Below, piece after piece: positions 25,285 to 33,498 of a DNA stretch of 37,433 bases. The stretch is from an uncultured Bacteroidales bacterium (lineage in GTDB: Bacteria; Bacteroidota; Bacteroidia; Bacteroidales; Bacteroidaceae). The position numbers and the translations under genes were made by a program. The notes under the pieces are model-generated. The model was not told the origin of the DNA. It saw only the letters and a program-made list of their open reading frames with translations, and made no database searches. Location: positions 1-37,433 of the forward strand of contig CADAVI010000007.1 in assembly GCA_902791295.1 (NCBI GenBank), given 5' to 3'. The stretch's first letter is position 1. The number at the start of each line of letters is the position of its first letter.

Positions 25285-26244
25285 ATGTGCATGCCTGTCC
25301 GTCCATCGGGAAACGAGGAGGACGAGGAGCACCACGAGGAGCGGCACAGCGAAATACGCCGCATACGCGGCAAGGGGATGGGCCCACATCATCAGACACA
25401 TACGCTGTCCGATGTGGAGGGGCATATAGTGCATCGCGTAGAGAAAGAAGGAGTATTTGAAGACCTGGAGCGAGGGGATGCGTACAAGGCGGTTTGCCAG
25501 GTCGTAGAGACCGATGCAGAGCGACGGTCCTATCCACTGCACGGCATTCATGCTCAGGGCTGAGGGCCAATGCAAATCCCAGTAGAAAATGACGGGATAG
25601 AAGGCGATGGAGAGAAAGGTAATCCACAGCGGCTGCTCGCGGAACATGAGGTCCTTGTGGTGTACGCCCGCATAGCCTCCCGAGAGATACAACGGGAGCC
25701 AGAGTATCGGGCTGCAAAACGGATGCCGGAACGCCACACACACCACACACGAGACAAGGAGACACAAGGGGAACAGCCTCCTGCTGCGCACCATCAGCCA
25801 CAAGAGAGGGGCGACAAGGGCATAGACGAAGATGACGCCGACATACCACAGCACCGTGTACTGGCATGAGACGATGCCCGTAAGAACGTCGGCAATGCCG
25901 TCGAAGGGGAAACGGTCGCTGATGAATGAGGGGACGAGGTGAAGGGCAACGTACCATGCAAGGGCAAAGACGGCGTTCCACAGCAGGTAGGGCAAGAGCA
26001 GACTCTTCAGACGTGTGCGCAGTTTTTCAAGATAATCCGACGGTGTATAGGTGCGGAAAAAGAGATAGCCGCTGATAAAGAAGAAACAGGGCACGATGAC
26101 CTCCATCATCCGATTGGTGTACTGCATCGTCAGAAGAAAAACCGGAGCTGCCGTTGCCGGCGGAATGAAGGGCAGGCGGGAATGCTGCCACACGATGCCG
26201 AGTGCCAGAAGGAAACTGAGATTAATGATTTTAGCAGATTTCAC
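25252..26244 (-). CDS. Acyltransferase family 3 membrane protein (third of three)
   Basis: A 330-residue polytopic Acyl_transf_3-like protein. IINLSFLLALGIVWQHSRLP carries the conserved histidine H21, VIVPCFFFISGYLFFR is the second family motif, and LEKLRTRLKSLLLPYLLWN the basic segment before helix three. The start is GTG at 26244, 12 nt after the fucosyltransferase stop; I found no suitable ATG. It differs from the other two family members in the window in lacking an N-terminal LD/RLK pattern, so substrate may differ. It is the last gene of the minus-strand LTA-synthase-like operon. Confidence 0.82.
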   Translation of the reverse strand: MKSAKIINLSFLLALGIVWQHSRLPFIPPATAAPVFLLTMQYTNRMMEVIVPCFFFISGYLFFRTYTPSDYLEKLRTRLKSLLLPYLLWNAVFALAWYVALHLVPSFISDRFPFDGIADVLTGIVSCQYTVLWYVGVIFVYALVAPLLWLMVRSRRLFPLCLLVSCVVCVAFRHPFCSPILWLPLYLSGGYAGVHHKDLMFREQPLWITFLSIAFYPVIFYWDLHWPSALSMNAVQWIGPSLCIGLYDLANRLVRIPSLQVFKYSFFLYAMHYMPLHIGQRMCLMMWAHPLAAYAAYFAVPLLVVLLVLLVSRWTDRHAHSLYSWFSGGR

Positions 26245-26256
26245 CGTTGCAGGGAC

Positions 26257-27096
26257 TTACTTACCTACCTGACGGAACCAATAGTCAAACTTCCTGAAAT
26301 CTTCCTCCGCAAGTGTTTCCGCTTTTGCCCGATCCATGCGGCATAGCGGGATGTCGCGATACATCGCCGCCACAAGCGAGAAGGTGCTGGGCGGACCGAT
26401 GACGGCATCGCACATGGAGAGCATGAAGAGATCCTCGGCAGGATTTCCGCCAAGCAGATGCACGGAGACATTGCCGTCCTGCGTACCGGATTTCACCAGC
26501 TGCTGCATACGCTCCGCTGTGAGAGCCGCATCGTTGGTGGATATATATACGTGGACCTTCTCCCCGGGATGCATGCGGAGGAAAGCCCTCACGTAGGAGG
26601 CATAGGTGGCGTCGTCGTAGAAGTAATGGCCGTCGGCCCATTGGGCGTAGTCGCCGCGGCGCACATGAAGCCCCAACCGCACACCCTTGTCCTCGTCCAG
26701 GATGCGCATCTTGGCCAGCACGGGCAGCGTGTAGGCCTCGTCAATGCGAAAGAGGTCGCATATCTCATCGCGGTATTTCAGGAAGAGATCATAGTGACGC
26801 ACCTCCCATCCAGCCACCACCACGTGGCGGTGCCTGTCCACGAAGCGATTGAGCGCCTCGCGGTCGCACCCGGGCCTGTAGTTCGCTGTTGGTATCAGAC
26901 GCAGCGCAGCGGCAATCTTCACCAGGAGATAGAGGACAAAACTCGTGTGCCCGGTGTGACGTATGCGGAAATAGGGATACTTGTAGGAGAAACGCATGGA
27001 GAGCACATGTCTTCCGTGCTCACGTCCGTAAGCATAGACGTGGGCAAACTGCAACAGATTGTTGCACATCTGGCTTTTGTCGCGGGCGAATATCAT
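26257..27096 (-). CDS. Alpha-1,2-fucosyltransferase-like protein (GT11)
   Basis: A 279-residue protein resembling family GT11 alpha-1,2-fucosyltransferases. The donor-binding motif VRLGLHVRRGDYAQW (H144-Y150) is present, followed by HVYISTNDAALTAERM and the C-terminal LFMLSMCDAVIGPPSTFSLVAAMY, typical of GT11. The N-terminal GGLGNQMFQ motif of ordinary GT11 enzymes is replaced by DKSQMCNNLLQFAHVYAYG, so this is a divergent subgroup and the sugar is less certain. I place the start at the ATG at 27096, which overlaps the upstream stop by 4 nt; an upstream in-frame start at 27159 would lie inside the preceding gene. Confidence 0.75.
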   Translation of the reverse strand: MIFARDKSQMCNNLLQFAHVYAYGREHGRHVLSMRFSYKYPYFRIRHTGHTSFVLYLLVKIAAALRLIPTANYRPGCDREALNRFVDRHRHVVVAGWEVRHYDLFLKYRDEICDLFRIDEAYTLPVLAKMRILDEDKGVRLGLHVRRGDYAQWADGHYFYDDATYASYVRAFLRMHPGEKVHVYISTNDAALTAERMQQLVKSGTQDGNVSVHLLGGNPAEDLFMLSMCDAVIGPPSTFSLVAAMYRDIPLCRMDRAKAETLAEEDFRKFDYWFRQVGK

Positions 27097-27902
27097 TGGT
27101 TTTGTCGCATGTATTGAGGGAATGTCAGGGACGCACGACCTCCGCTGTAGCGGCGGCAAAGTGTTTCGTAGTCGGCCATCTTCTTATTGGGCAGGCGCTT
27201 TTGCAGCCAGGGACGCAGTATCTTCCTCTGCACGAAGTTACCGTAAAGTTCAAATTCCGAGAAGCCCGATCCCTGCGTCCTGTCATAACTATCAAGCACC
27301 ACTTCCCACCAGGCCTTCTCTCCGCCTTGCTCCAGACGGCGGTGAAGCGCCTCCAGATGTTCCTTGGAGAAGAGCATCTTGTGCGCCACGTAAGAGAGGT
27401 TGGCCAGCTTCAGCTCGGGGATGAGCCTCAGGATGTTGTCATAGTAGGGCCGATGGCATTCGTAGCTCATATAAAACACCGTCTCGCCGGCAGCCGAGAG
27501 AAACACGTGAGGCCGGATCAGCACGTGGTCGGCGTCGATGCAGAGATAGTGACGGCAGGTGCCCACCCTGCCGCTCAGCTTGATGAACTGCTGGAAGAGC
27601 CATCCGCTGCGGTCGCCCAGATTCAGCGCTTTCGGACCGAAGCCGAGCACCGACGTTTCTTCCACATACACCAGTCCCTGCTCCCGGCAGAACTGCTTCA
27701 CCCGCTCATCGTCGGGCGCCACCAGATAGATGTTTTCTATCGGATGCTGCACCTGCCGCCTCACGCCCTCAATGCAGAGGGGCAGCGTGCCCAGATCTTT
27801 GGCCACCACGGGGATGACCACGTCGATGGGGTCATCGGAAGGAATGACGGGAGAGAACTTTCTCCACGAAAACAGCCTGTATCTCAGTTCGCGCCAGGTC
27901 AT
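27093..27902 (-). CDS. DUF6492-like, GT-A-type putative glycosyltransferase
   Basis: A 269-residue protein that looks like a nucleotide-sugar transferase of the DUF6492 group. IDVVIPVVAKDLGTLPLCIEGVRRQ begins a GT-A fold, HYLCIDADHVLIRPHVFL carries a DxD metal-binding motif (123-125), and GSGFSEFELYGNFVQ is the conserved region near the C-terminus. There is no membrane helix. It is joined by 4-nt overlaps to the LTA-synthase-like gene upstream and the fucosyltransferase downstream. Activity has not been established for this family as far as I know, so both sugar and acceptor are open. Confidence 0.72.
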   Translation of the reverse strand: MTWRELRYRLFSWRKFSPVIPSDDPIDVVIPVVAKDLGTLPLCIEGVRRQVQHPIENIYLVAPDDERVKQFCREQGLVYVEETSVLGFGPKALNLGDRSGWLFQQFIKLSGRVGTCRHYLCIDADHVLIRPHVFLSAAGETVFYMSYECHRPYYDNILRLIPELKLANLSYVAHKMLFSKEHLEALHRRLEQGGEKAWWEVVLDSYDRTQGSGFSEFELYGNFVQRKILRPWLQKRLPNKKMADYETLCRRYSGGRASLTFPQYMRQNQ

Positions 27903-29716
27903 AGTCGGTCTGCCATCTTATAGAGTTTCTGATAATATGCTTTGAGTCTCTGCAACGCCTGCTCCCGCTGCCCTTCGGGCCAGGTGGAGAGCATCACGCG
28001 GGCAGAGGTGTTGTCCCAAATAAGAGCACCCTCTTCACGCACCATACCCACGGCATCGGGCACGGCAAACACGGCGTAGTGTGCCGCCCCGCCGTCCAGC
28101 AGGTCTTTCGACCAGGGAAAAGCCTCGTGAGAGGCGCCGACGAGGGAGAGCAGCGTCGCCGCCAGGTCCGTCTGCGAACCAAGAGTGTCTATCTTTCGGG
28201 GCGCACGCACCACACCGCCCGTCATCACCAGCGGCACATGGTAGTGCTCCAGCGCATAGTTGTTCATCACGACAGGATAGCATCCCTGATGGTCGGGCAC
28301 CATCACCACCAGCGTGCGTTCCCAGCCGGGCTGACTGCGCAGCCTATCCACGAAATGTCCCAGACAGGAATCGGTATAATGGAAGGCGTTCAGCGGCGGA
28401 TACGCCAACACCTGATGGTCCGGCACGTCAAAGGGTTCGTGACTGCTTGAAGTCTGCACCACGGCAAACAGCGGTTCACCGGCAGGCATACTCTCCAGGT
28501 CGTCCGCAGCGCGATCAAACACGGGTCCGTCTGCCACACCCCATTTCCCGGTGCGCTGCGATGCGGGGAAATCTTTTTCCGAGACAATGTCCTGAAATCC
28601 TGCTGCCACCAGATACGAGCGCATGTTGCTGAAATTCGTGTCGCCTCCGTAATAGTAGCGCGCGGCGTAGCCCGCCTGCTTCAAAGCCGTTGCCAGCGAG
28701 GGCAGTGTCGCCGTCTTGCGGGGCTGATCCATCAGAGAGTAGGTCGGGAATGCAGGAATGGCGCTCAGGACGCTGACCAGCGCACGGTCGGTGCGCATCG
28801 TGTTGCTGTAGAAGCGCGTGAAATACAGGCCCTCCGTCGCCATCTGCTCCAGTCGTGGCACGACGCCTTTCACCAGCCCCGCCTCCTCCATGAGTTGCGT
28901 GGAAAAACTCTCCAGGATGACCAGCACGATGCGCTCGGGCTTTGCCGTGAAGAGGCTGTCACGAGGCACAACAGCAGCCGAATCCGTCTCGTGATTGAGA
29001 CTGTCCACCAGAAGTTCCGCTTCTTCGTCGCTCATGAAGCGGTATTGCGAGGAGAGGTCTTCCCTGTGTGCTGCGCTCTCGATAAAACTGAACACGGGGT
29101 TCACTGCCGCGTGGTTGAGTCTGATGTTCTCTGAGAAATATACCGTGCCGGTGTGGTTCGTGCCGGTACTGAGTCCGCCGCGCATAGGCAGAATCAACGC
29201 CACGGTCAGCAGCAGCAATGCCAGACGGCCGCCCCATCCGGCGGAGGCCTCATAAGGGGGTCTCAGACGCCACACGCCCCACGTCAGTCCTGCCATCGTC
29301 ACGGCTGCAGCTGCCATCTGCCAAAGCGTTGCTGAAGCCAGTGCTTCGGCGGGCGAAGTCGTGAGATAGAGTATCGGGGTGTAGTCGAGCGGAAAGCCCC
29401 ACGGTCCGTAGAGTCCGAGATTGGCCACGGTGGCCAGAGCGTACACACAGCCGAAAAAGGCAAAATAGGCGCTCCACAGGACTTTCATCCGGCGACCTCC
29501 TGCACCGATGAGCAGGAGCAGACCGGGAATCACCGTCAGGTAGGCACCGACAGCCGCATCCAGCTTCAGACCATAGACCACAGCAAGCAGACGCTCGCTC
29601 CACGGGGCATCGGTCATCAGACCGCTGTAGAGCAGCAGGAAAAGCACGTGGCCCACAGTGCCCGTCAGCGTCCAGAGCAGGAAGGTCAGCAGGAAGGTTT
29701 TCAGTGATTTCATCAT
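27899..29716 (-). CDS. LTA synthase family sulfatase-fold membrane protein, second copy
   Basis: A 605-residue protein with about five N-terminal membrane helices and a periplasmic alkaline-phosphatase-like domain, as in LtaS and OpgB/MdoB. These enzymes move phosphoglycerol or related groups from phospholipid headgroups. Landmarks: LPMRGGLST after the last helix, ERIVLVILESFSTQ with metal ligand E269, the nucleophile region FYSNTMRTDRALVSVLSAIP with T309, and VVMVPDHQGCYP near the C-terminus. It has a methionine pair at the start, and the ATG overlaps the preceding stop by 4 nt. Its substrate in a Gram-negative is unknown; a phosphoglycerol or phosphoethanolamine group on a glycan is possible. 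Confidence 0.85.
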   Translation of the reverse strand: MMKSLKTFLLTFLLWTLTGTVGHVLFLLLYSGLMTDAPWSERLLAVVYGLKLDAAVGAYLTVIPGLLLLIGAGGRRMKVLWSAYFAFFGCVYALATVANLGLYGPWGFPLDYTPILYLTTSPAEALASATLWQMAAAAVTMAGLTWGVWRLRPPYEASAGWGGRLALLLLTVALILPMRGGLSTGTNHTGTVYFSENIRLNHAAVNPVFSFIESAAHREDLSSQYRFMSDEEAELLVDSLNHETDSAAVVPRDSLFTAKPERIVLVILESFSTQLMEEAGLVKGVVPRLEQMATEGLYFTRFYSNTMRTDRALVSVLSAIPAFPTYSLMDQPRKTATLPSLATALKQAGYAARYYYGGDTNFSNMRSYLVAAGFQDIVSEKDFPASQRTGKWGVADGPVFDRAADDLESMPAGEPLFAVVQTSSSHEPFDVPDHQVLAYPPLNAFHYTDSCLGHFVDRLRSQPGWERTLVVMVPDHQGCYPVVMNNYALEHYHVPLVMTGGVVRAPRKIDTLGSQTDLAATLLSLVGASHEAFPWSKDLLDGGAAHYAVFAVPDAVGMVREEGALIWDNTSARVMLSTWPEGQREQALQRLKAYYQKLYKMADRL

Positions 29717-31539
29717 CTTTCTTCCTCCTTTCTGTCCATCACCAGGCTGTCGCCCAGCATGCGCTGCATATAGCTTTGCTCCACGGCGCGCCTGAGCGCC
29801 TCATTGCCGCCCTTCATGGCAAGCGTTCCCTGCCAGGTGACGGCCCACAGCAGAGAGTCCGGCGTTGAGAGCACATCCTGGCCGAAGGCAATATACGGCT
29901 TGTTGTATTTCAGAGCCGAGAGCACGGTGGGCATGATGTCGATTTGCTGCACTGGACCTTCACGCCGCCCGGGGCGGAAGATTTCTCCCGTGGGGTCGTA
30001 GAAAATCACCGGCACGCGAAACAGTCCCCACAGCGTCTGATACTCCGCCCGGCTGCTGGCGTTGGTGTGGTCGCCCGTGATGACGAAGAGCGTGTTTTTG
30101 AACCAGGGTTCCTTCTCCGCTGCCTCAAAGAAGCGCCGCAGCGAGAGGTCGAGATAGCGCACGCAGCGGTGCATCGGGTTGTCCGGATTGTCCGGGAACT
30201 GCTCCTCGTATTGCGCGGGAATGCGGTAGGGATGGTGGCTGGACGCCGTGAACACTGCAGCCATGAACGGCTCCGCCATCTGCTCCGTCAGCGTGCGCTC
30301 CATAAACTGCAGGAAGGGCTCGTCCCAAATGGCCCACATGCCGTCGAACTCCCTCTCGCCTCCGAAGCGGCTGTCGGCGTCAAACTCCGTACGGCCGTAG
30401 TAGCGCTGAAAGCCGCTGTTGCGGGCAAAGGCTTCAAAACCCATCGACCCGTTTTGTGCACCGTGGAAGAATCCCGTCGTGTAGCCCGCTCCGCCCAACT
30501 CGTGCGCCAGACCGCCCACACGGTTCATGGCGGACGGCGTCAGCAGGAAAGGCTCCCCCATCATCGGGATGGACGAGAGCACGGAGGGCATGCCGTCGAT
30601 GCTCTTGCGCCCGTTGGCATAGTTCTCGCGGAAGGTGAGGCTCTCGCGGCAGAGCGAGTCGAGGAAGGGCGTCTGCCCCTCGTAGTCGTTGTAGTGTCCA
30701 AAGTATTCCTGCCCCAGGCTTTCGCAAATCATCACCACGACATTGCGCCGCACCATCGTCTCCCCGCTGCCGGGGTGCACGGGTGTGTAGATTCGGTCCA
30801 GCTCCCCGGCGCTGTAGTAGCCCGGGTCGCGGAACACGGCTTTATTCCAGGTGCGAATCAGTGAAAACGGCGTATTGAGGATGACGGCAGCCGTCTGAGG
30901 TGAGGCGGTATACTGAAAGGCGTTGCTGACGGTGACGGGACGCACGGCAGTGGTGAATCCGCCGCGCATGCCGGCTATCGAAAGCGGCACGTAGCAGAGC
31001 AGAGCCAAAAAGGCTGCTGCTGCGCTGCACCGTCCGAACCTTTGCTCCCAGGCAAAAGGGCGCACGCTTCGGTACAGGCGCCACGAGGCCCAAAGCATCA
31101 GGACGCCCGCCACAACGATATACCAGTGGCGCAACACTTCCGCCGCCACAATGCCGATGAGGTTGTTTTCGTGAGAGAACTCCCCCATCACCGTGCCCGT
31201 CGTGCGACGCCCCGTGAAGGGAAAATAGAGCGCATCGCCGAGATTGCTCACCACGATGAGGACCGTCGCCAGCATGAAGAGCAGGCGCAGAGTGAGGGCA
31301 TAGCCTCTCTTCGTCTTCCACATGGCCGGCAAGGGCAACAGGGCGACAAGGGCGTAGGGGGCCATGAGATAGAGCAGCGCCGAGGTGTCGAAGAGCAGGG
31401 ACCCCGTGAAGAGACGCCCCCAAGGCTCCGCCGTCAACTGTGGCGCCAGGAGCCCCCAATTCTCCGCAACAAAGACCACGCGGCACAAGCCCGTTATCAG
31501 GTATGCCAAAAGGAAGTTGAGGAAGAAAGAGCGTATCAT
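29713..31539 (-). CDS. LTA synthase family sulfatase-fold membrane protein, first copy
   Basis: A 608-residue member of the same family as its downstream neighbour. About five N-terminal helices are followed by SIAGMRGGFTT and a sulfatase-fold domain: NVVVMICESLGQEYFGHY (E273), the nucleophile segment ENYANGRKSIDGMPSVLSSIP with S313 in place of threonine, and LFVITGDHTNASSRAEYQT. I choose the ATG at 31539 (MIRSFFLNFLLAYL) instead of an in-frame GTG at 31572, because a TAATTTTG promoter element lies at 31545-31552, inside the longer reading frame. It heads a five-gene unit. Confidence 0.85.
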   Translation of the reverse strand: MIRSFFLNFLLAYLITGLCRVVFVAENWGLLAPQLTAEPWGRLFTGSLLFDTSALLYLMAPYALVALLPLPAMWKTKRGYALTLRLLFMLATVLIVVSNLGDALYFPFTGRRTTGTVMGEFSHENNLIGIVAAEVLRHWYIVVAGVLMLWASWRLYRSVRPFAWEQRFGRCSAAAAFLALLCYVPLSIAGMRGGFTTAVRPVTVSNAFQYTASPQTAAVILNTPFSLIRTWNKAVFRDPGYYSAGELDRIYTPVHPGSGETMVRRNVVVMICESLGQEYFGHYNDYEGQTPFLDSLCRESLTFRENYANGRKSIDGMPSVLSSIPMMGEPFLLTPSAMNRVGGLAHELGGAGYTTGFFHGAQNGSMGFEAFARNSGFQRYYGRTEFDADSRFGGEREFDGMWAIWDEPFLQFMERTLTEQMAEPFMAAVFTASSHHPYRIPAQYEEQFPDNPDNPMHRCVRYLDLSLRRFFEAAEKEPWFKNTLFVITGDHTNASSRAEYQTLWGLFRVPVIFYDPTGEIFRPGRREGPVQQIDIMPTVLSALKYNKPYIAFGQDVLSTPDSLLWAVTWQGTLAMKGGNEALRRAVEQSYMQRMLGDSLVMDRKEEER

Positions 31540-31544
31540 GGGCG

Positions 31545-31552
31545 CAAAATTA
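31545..31552 (-). promoter_or_regulatory. -7 element of the LTA-synthase-like operon
   Basis: The minus strand reads TAATTTTG, followed by CGCCC and the ATG at 31539. This fits TAnnTTTG and implies a leader of at most a few nucleotides. No TTTG is seen 19-20 nt upstream. Confidence 0.6.
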
Positions 31553-31592
31553 GCAAAAAGTTCTGAGTTCACGTCTCCGCTCCCCCGGATTT

Positions 31593-31623
31593 TTTGTCAT
31601 GTGGGATATTTTTTCTACTTTTG
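31593..31623 (+). promoter_or_regulatory. Promoter of the ABC exporter gene
   Basis: TTTG at 31593-31596, 19 nt spacer, TACTTTTG at 31616-31623: an essentially perfect Bacteroidota -33/-7 promoter. The leader to the ATG at 31643 is short (about 13-15 nt), A-rich and lacks a Shine-Dalgarno sequence. Confidence 0.82.
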
Positions 31624-31642
31624 CCCCAAACAAATTTGAATT

Positions 31643-33421
31643 ATGCTCAAACAGTTCTTCTCCATCATGGCCCGCTATTTGCGTCCCTACCGCAAATATC
31701 TGGTGTGGTCCGTTGTGCTGAACTTCTTCTCCCAGTGGATGAACGTCTTTTCCTTTGTGGTGCTCATCCCCATCCTCAACATCCTCTTTAAGATTGACCA
31801 GACGGTTTACACCTACCGCGAGATTGACTGGGCCCATATCCACAAGGACGACATCATCAACAACGGCTATGCCTGGTGTCAGGAGATGATTGCCGCCCAC
31901 GGCGCTTTCTTCACGCTGGTCATCATGGGCGTGGCGCTCATCGTCATGACGGGTATCAAGACGGCGGGCTACTTTGCCTCTTCCGCCGTGATGGTGCCGC
32001 TGCGCACCGGTGTGGTGCGCGACATCCGCATCCAGGTCTATAAGAAAGTGCTGGCCCTGCCTCTGGGCTTCTTCACCGAGGAGAAAAAGGGCGATATCAT
32101 CGCCCGTATGAGTGCCGACGTGCAAGTTGTCGAGGGCAGCATCACGAGCAGCATCGACATGCTCATCCGCCAGCCCATTGCCATCCTCGTGTGCTTCTTC
32201 ACGCTTTTCACCGTGTCGTGGCAGCTCACCTGCTTCGTACTCATTGTGGCACCTTTTGCCGCATGGCTCATGGGCATTGTCTCCCGCAAGCTGAAGGCGC
32301 AGAGCGGCACCGTGCAGGGTCAGTGGGGCGACATCATCGCCCAGCTCGACGAGACGCTCGGCGGCCTGCGCATCATCAAGGCGTTCATCGCCGAGGAGAA
32401 GATGACGCGCCGCTTCATCTTTGTCAACGATGAGTTCCGCCGCGGCATGAACCAGATGGTCATCCGCCAGAACGCCGCCCACCCCATGTCGGAGTTCCTC
32501 GGCACCATCATCATCGTCGTCGTGCTGTGGTTCGGCGGCCTGCTGATACTTCAGGGTTCCAACCTCATCGATGCCTCCACCTTCATCTTCTACATGGTGA
32601 TTCTCTACTCCGTCATCAACCCCATCAAGGAGCTTTCACGCGCCACCTACCAGATTCCCCTGGGTCTGGCTTCGATGGACCGTATCGACTTCATCCTCAA
32701 GGCGGAGAATCCCATCAAGGAGCTCCCGAACGCCAAGGTGATTAAGGACTTCACCAAATGTATTGAGTTCAAGCACGTCTCCTTCTCCTACATCGAGGGC
32801 CGCCCTGTCCTGCGCGACATCAACATCACGGTGGAGAAGGGCAAGACCATCGCACTCGTGGGTCAGTCGGGCTCGGGCAAATCGACGCTCGTCGATCTCG
32901 TGCCGCGCTACCACGACATCAAGGAGGGCGAGGTGCTCATCGACGGCGAGAACATCAAGAACGTCACCATCTCCTCCCTGCGTTCGCTCATCGGCAACGT
33001 CAACCAGGAGGCCATCCTCTTCAACGACACCTTCTACAACAACATCACCTTCGGCGTGGAAAACGCCACGATGGAGCAGGTCATCGAGGCCGCCAAGATT
33101 GCCAACGCCCACGACTTCATCATGGAGTCGGAGCACGGCTACGACACGATGATAGGCGATCGCGGCGGACGCCTCTCGGGCGGCCAGCGCCAGCGCGTCT
33201 CCATTGCCCGCGCCATCCTGAAGAATCCGCCCATCCTCATCCTCGACGAGGCCACTTCGGCCCTCGACACCGAGTCGGAGCGCCTGGTGCAGGAGGCTCT
33301 GGAGCGCCTCATGAAAATCTGCGTCCTCTACGAGGGACAGATTGTGGAGCGCGGCACCCACGAGGAGTTGCTGGCGATGAACGGCTACTACAAGAAGCTC
33401 AACGACATGCAGCAGCTCTGA
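31643..33421 (+). CDS. MsbA-like ABC exporter, fused permease-ATPase, lacking the H-loop
   Basis: A 592-residue half-transporter with an exporter-type membrane domain (residues 1 to about 340) and a C-terminal ATPase, like MsbA, which flips lipid A-core or other lipids. ATPase motifs seen: Walker A GQSGSGKST (407-415), Q-loop Q455 in NVNQEAILF, signature LSGGQ (511-515), Walker B ILILDE (531-536) and D-loop SALD (539-542). After LVQEALERLMK558 the sequence jumps straight to I559CVLYEGQIVERGTHEEL. The roughly 19 residues that normally lie here, containing the last core strand and the switch histidine of the H-loop (TT-IAHRLST type), are absent without a frame break. The protein may therefore be defective in ATP hydrolysis, or the DNA may carry an assembly error. 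Confidence 0.9.
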   Translation: MLKQFFSIMARYLRPYRKYLVWSVVLNFFSQWMNVFSFVVLIPILNILFKIDQTVYTYREIDWAHIHKDDIINNGYAWCQEMIAAHGAFFTLVIMGVALIVMTGIKTAGYFASSAVMVPLRTGVVRDIRIQVYKKVLALPLGFFTEEKKGDIIARMSADVQVVEGSITSSIDMLIRQPIAILVCFFTLFTVSWQLTCFVLIVAPFAAWLMGIVSRKLKAQSGTVQGQWGDIIAQLDETLGGLRIIKAFIAEEKMTRRFIFVNDEFRRGMNQMVIRQNAAHPMSEFLGTIIIVVVLWFGGLLILQGSNLIDASTFIFYMVILYSVINPIKELSRATYQIPLGLASMDRIDFILKAENPIKELPNAKVIKDFTKCIEFKHVSFSYIEGRPVLRDINITVEKGKTIALVGQSGSGKSTLVDLVPRYHDIKEGEVLIDGENIKNVTISSLRSLIGNVNQEAILFNDTFYNNITFGVENATMEQVIEAAKIANAHDFIMESEHGYDTMIGDRGGRLSGGQRQRVSIARAILKNPPILILDEATSALDTESERLVQEALERLMKICVLYEGQIVERGTHEELLAMNGYYKKLNDMQQL

Positions 33422-33447
33422 GTGACGCAAACGTCACCCCATAAAGA

Positions 33448-33480
33448 AAGCGGAGCCCCTTCGGGCCCCGCTTCTTTTTT
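33448..33480 (+). terminator. Rho-independent terminator after the ABC exporter
   Basis: An 11-bp stem with one A·C mismatch (33448-33458 with 33463-33473), a CTTC loop, then C and six T (33475-33480). It lies 27 nt after the exporter stop. The minus-strand side has a weaker T-rich run, so it may also serve the convergent SIMPL gene. A separate perfect 6-bp hairpin (33422-33427 with 33432-33437) comes just before it. Confidence 0.85.
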
Positions 33481-33498
33481 GCGGATGATGCCGCGCGG

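Noticed and set aside
25252-31539. A lipoteichoic acid pathway
   Set aside because: The enzymes have the LtaS/OpgB fold, but the rest of the window (lipid A acyltransferase, signal sequences, promoters) points to a Gram-negative, where the family serves other acceptors.
11213-31539. A horizontally acquired mobile island
   Set aside because: Glycan loci often move, but I found no integrase, transposase, att-like repeat or tRNA at the borders, and codon use looks similar to the flanking housekeeping genes.
33422-33437. Perfect 6-bp hairpin right after the exporter stop as a terminator
   Set aside because: It lacks a T-tract; the following 11-bp stem with six T is the better terminator.
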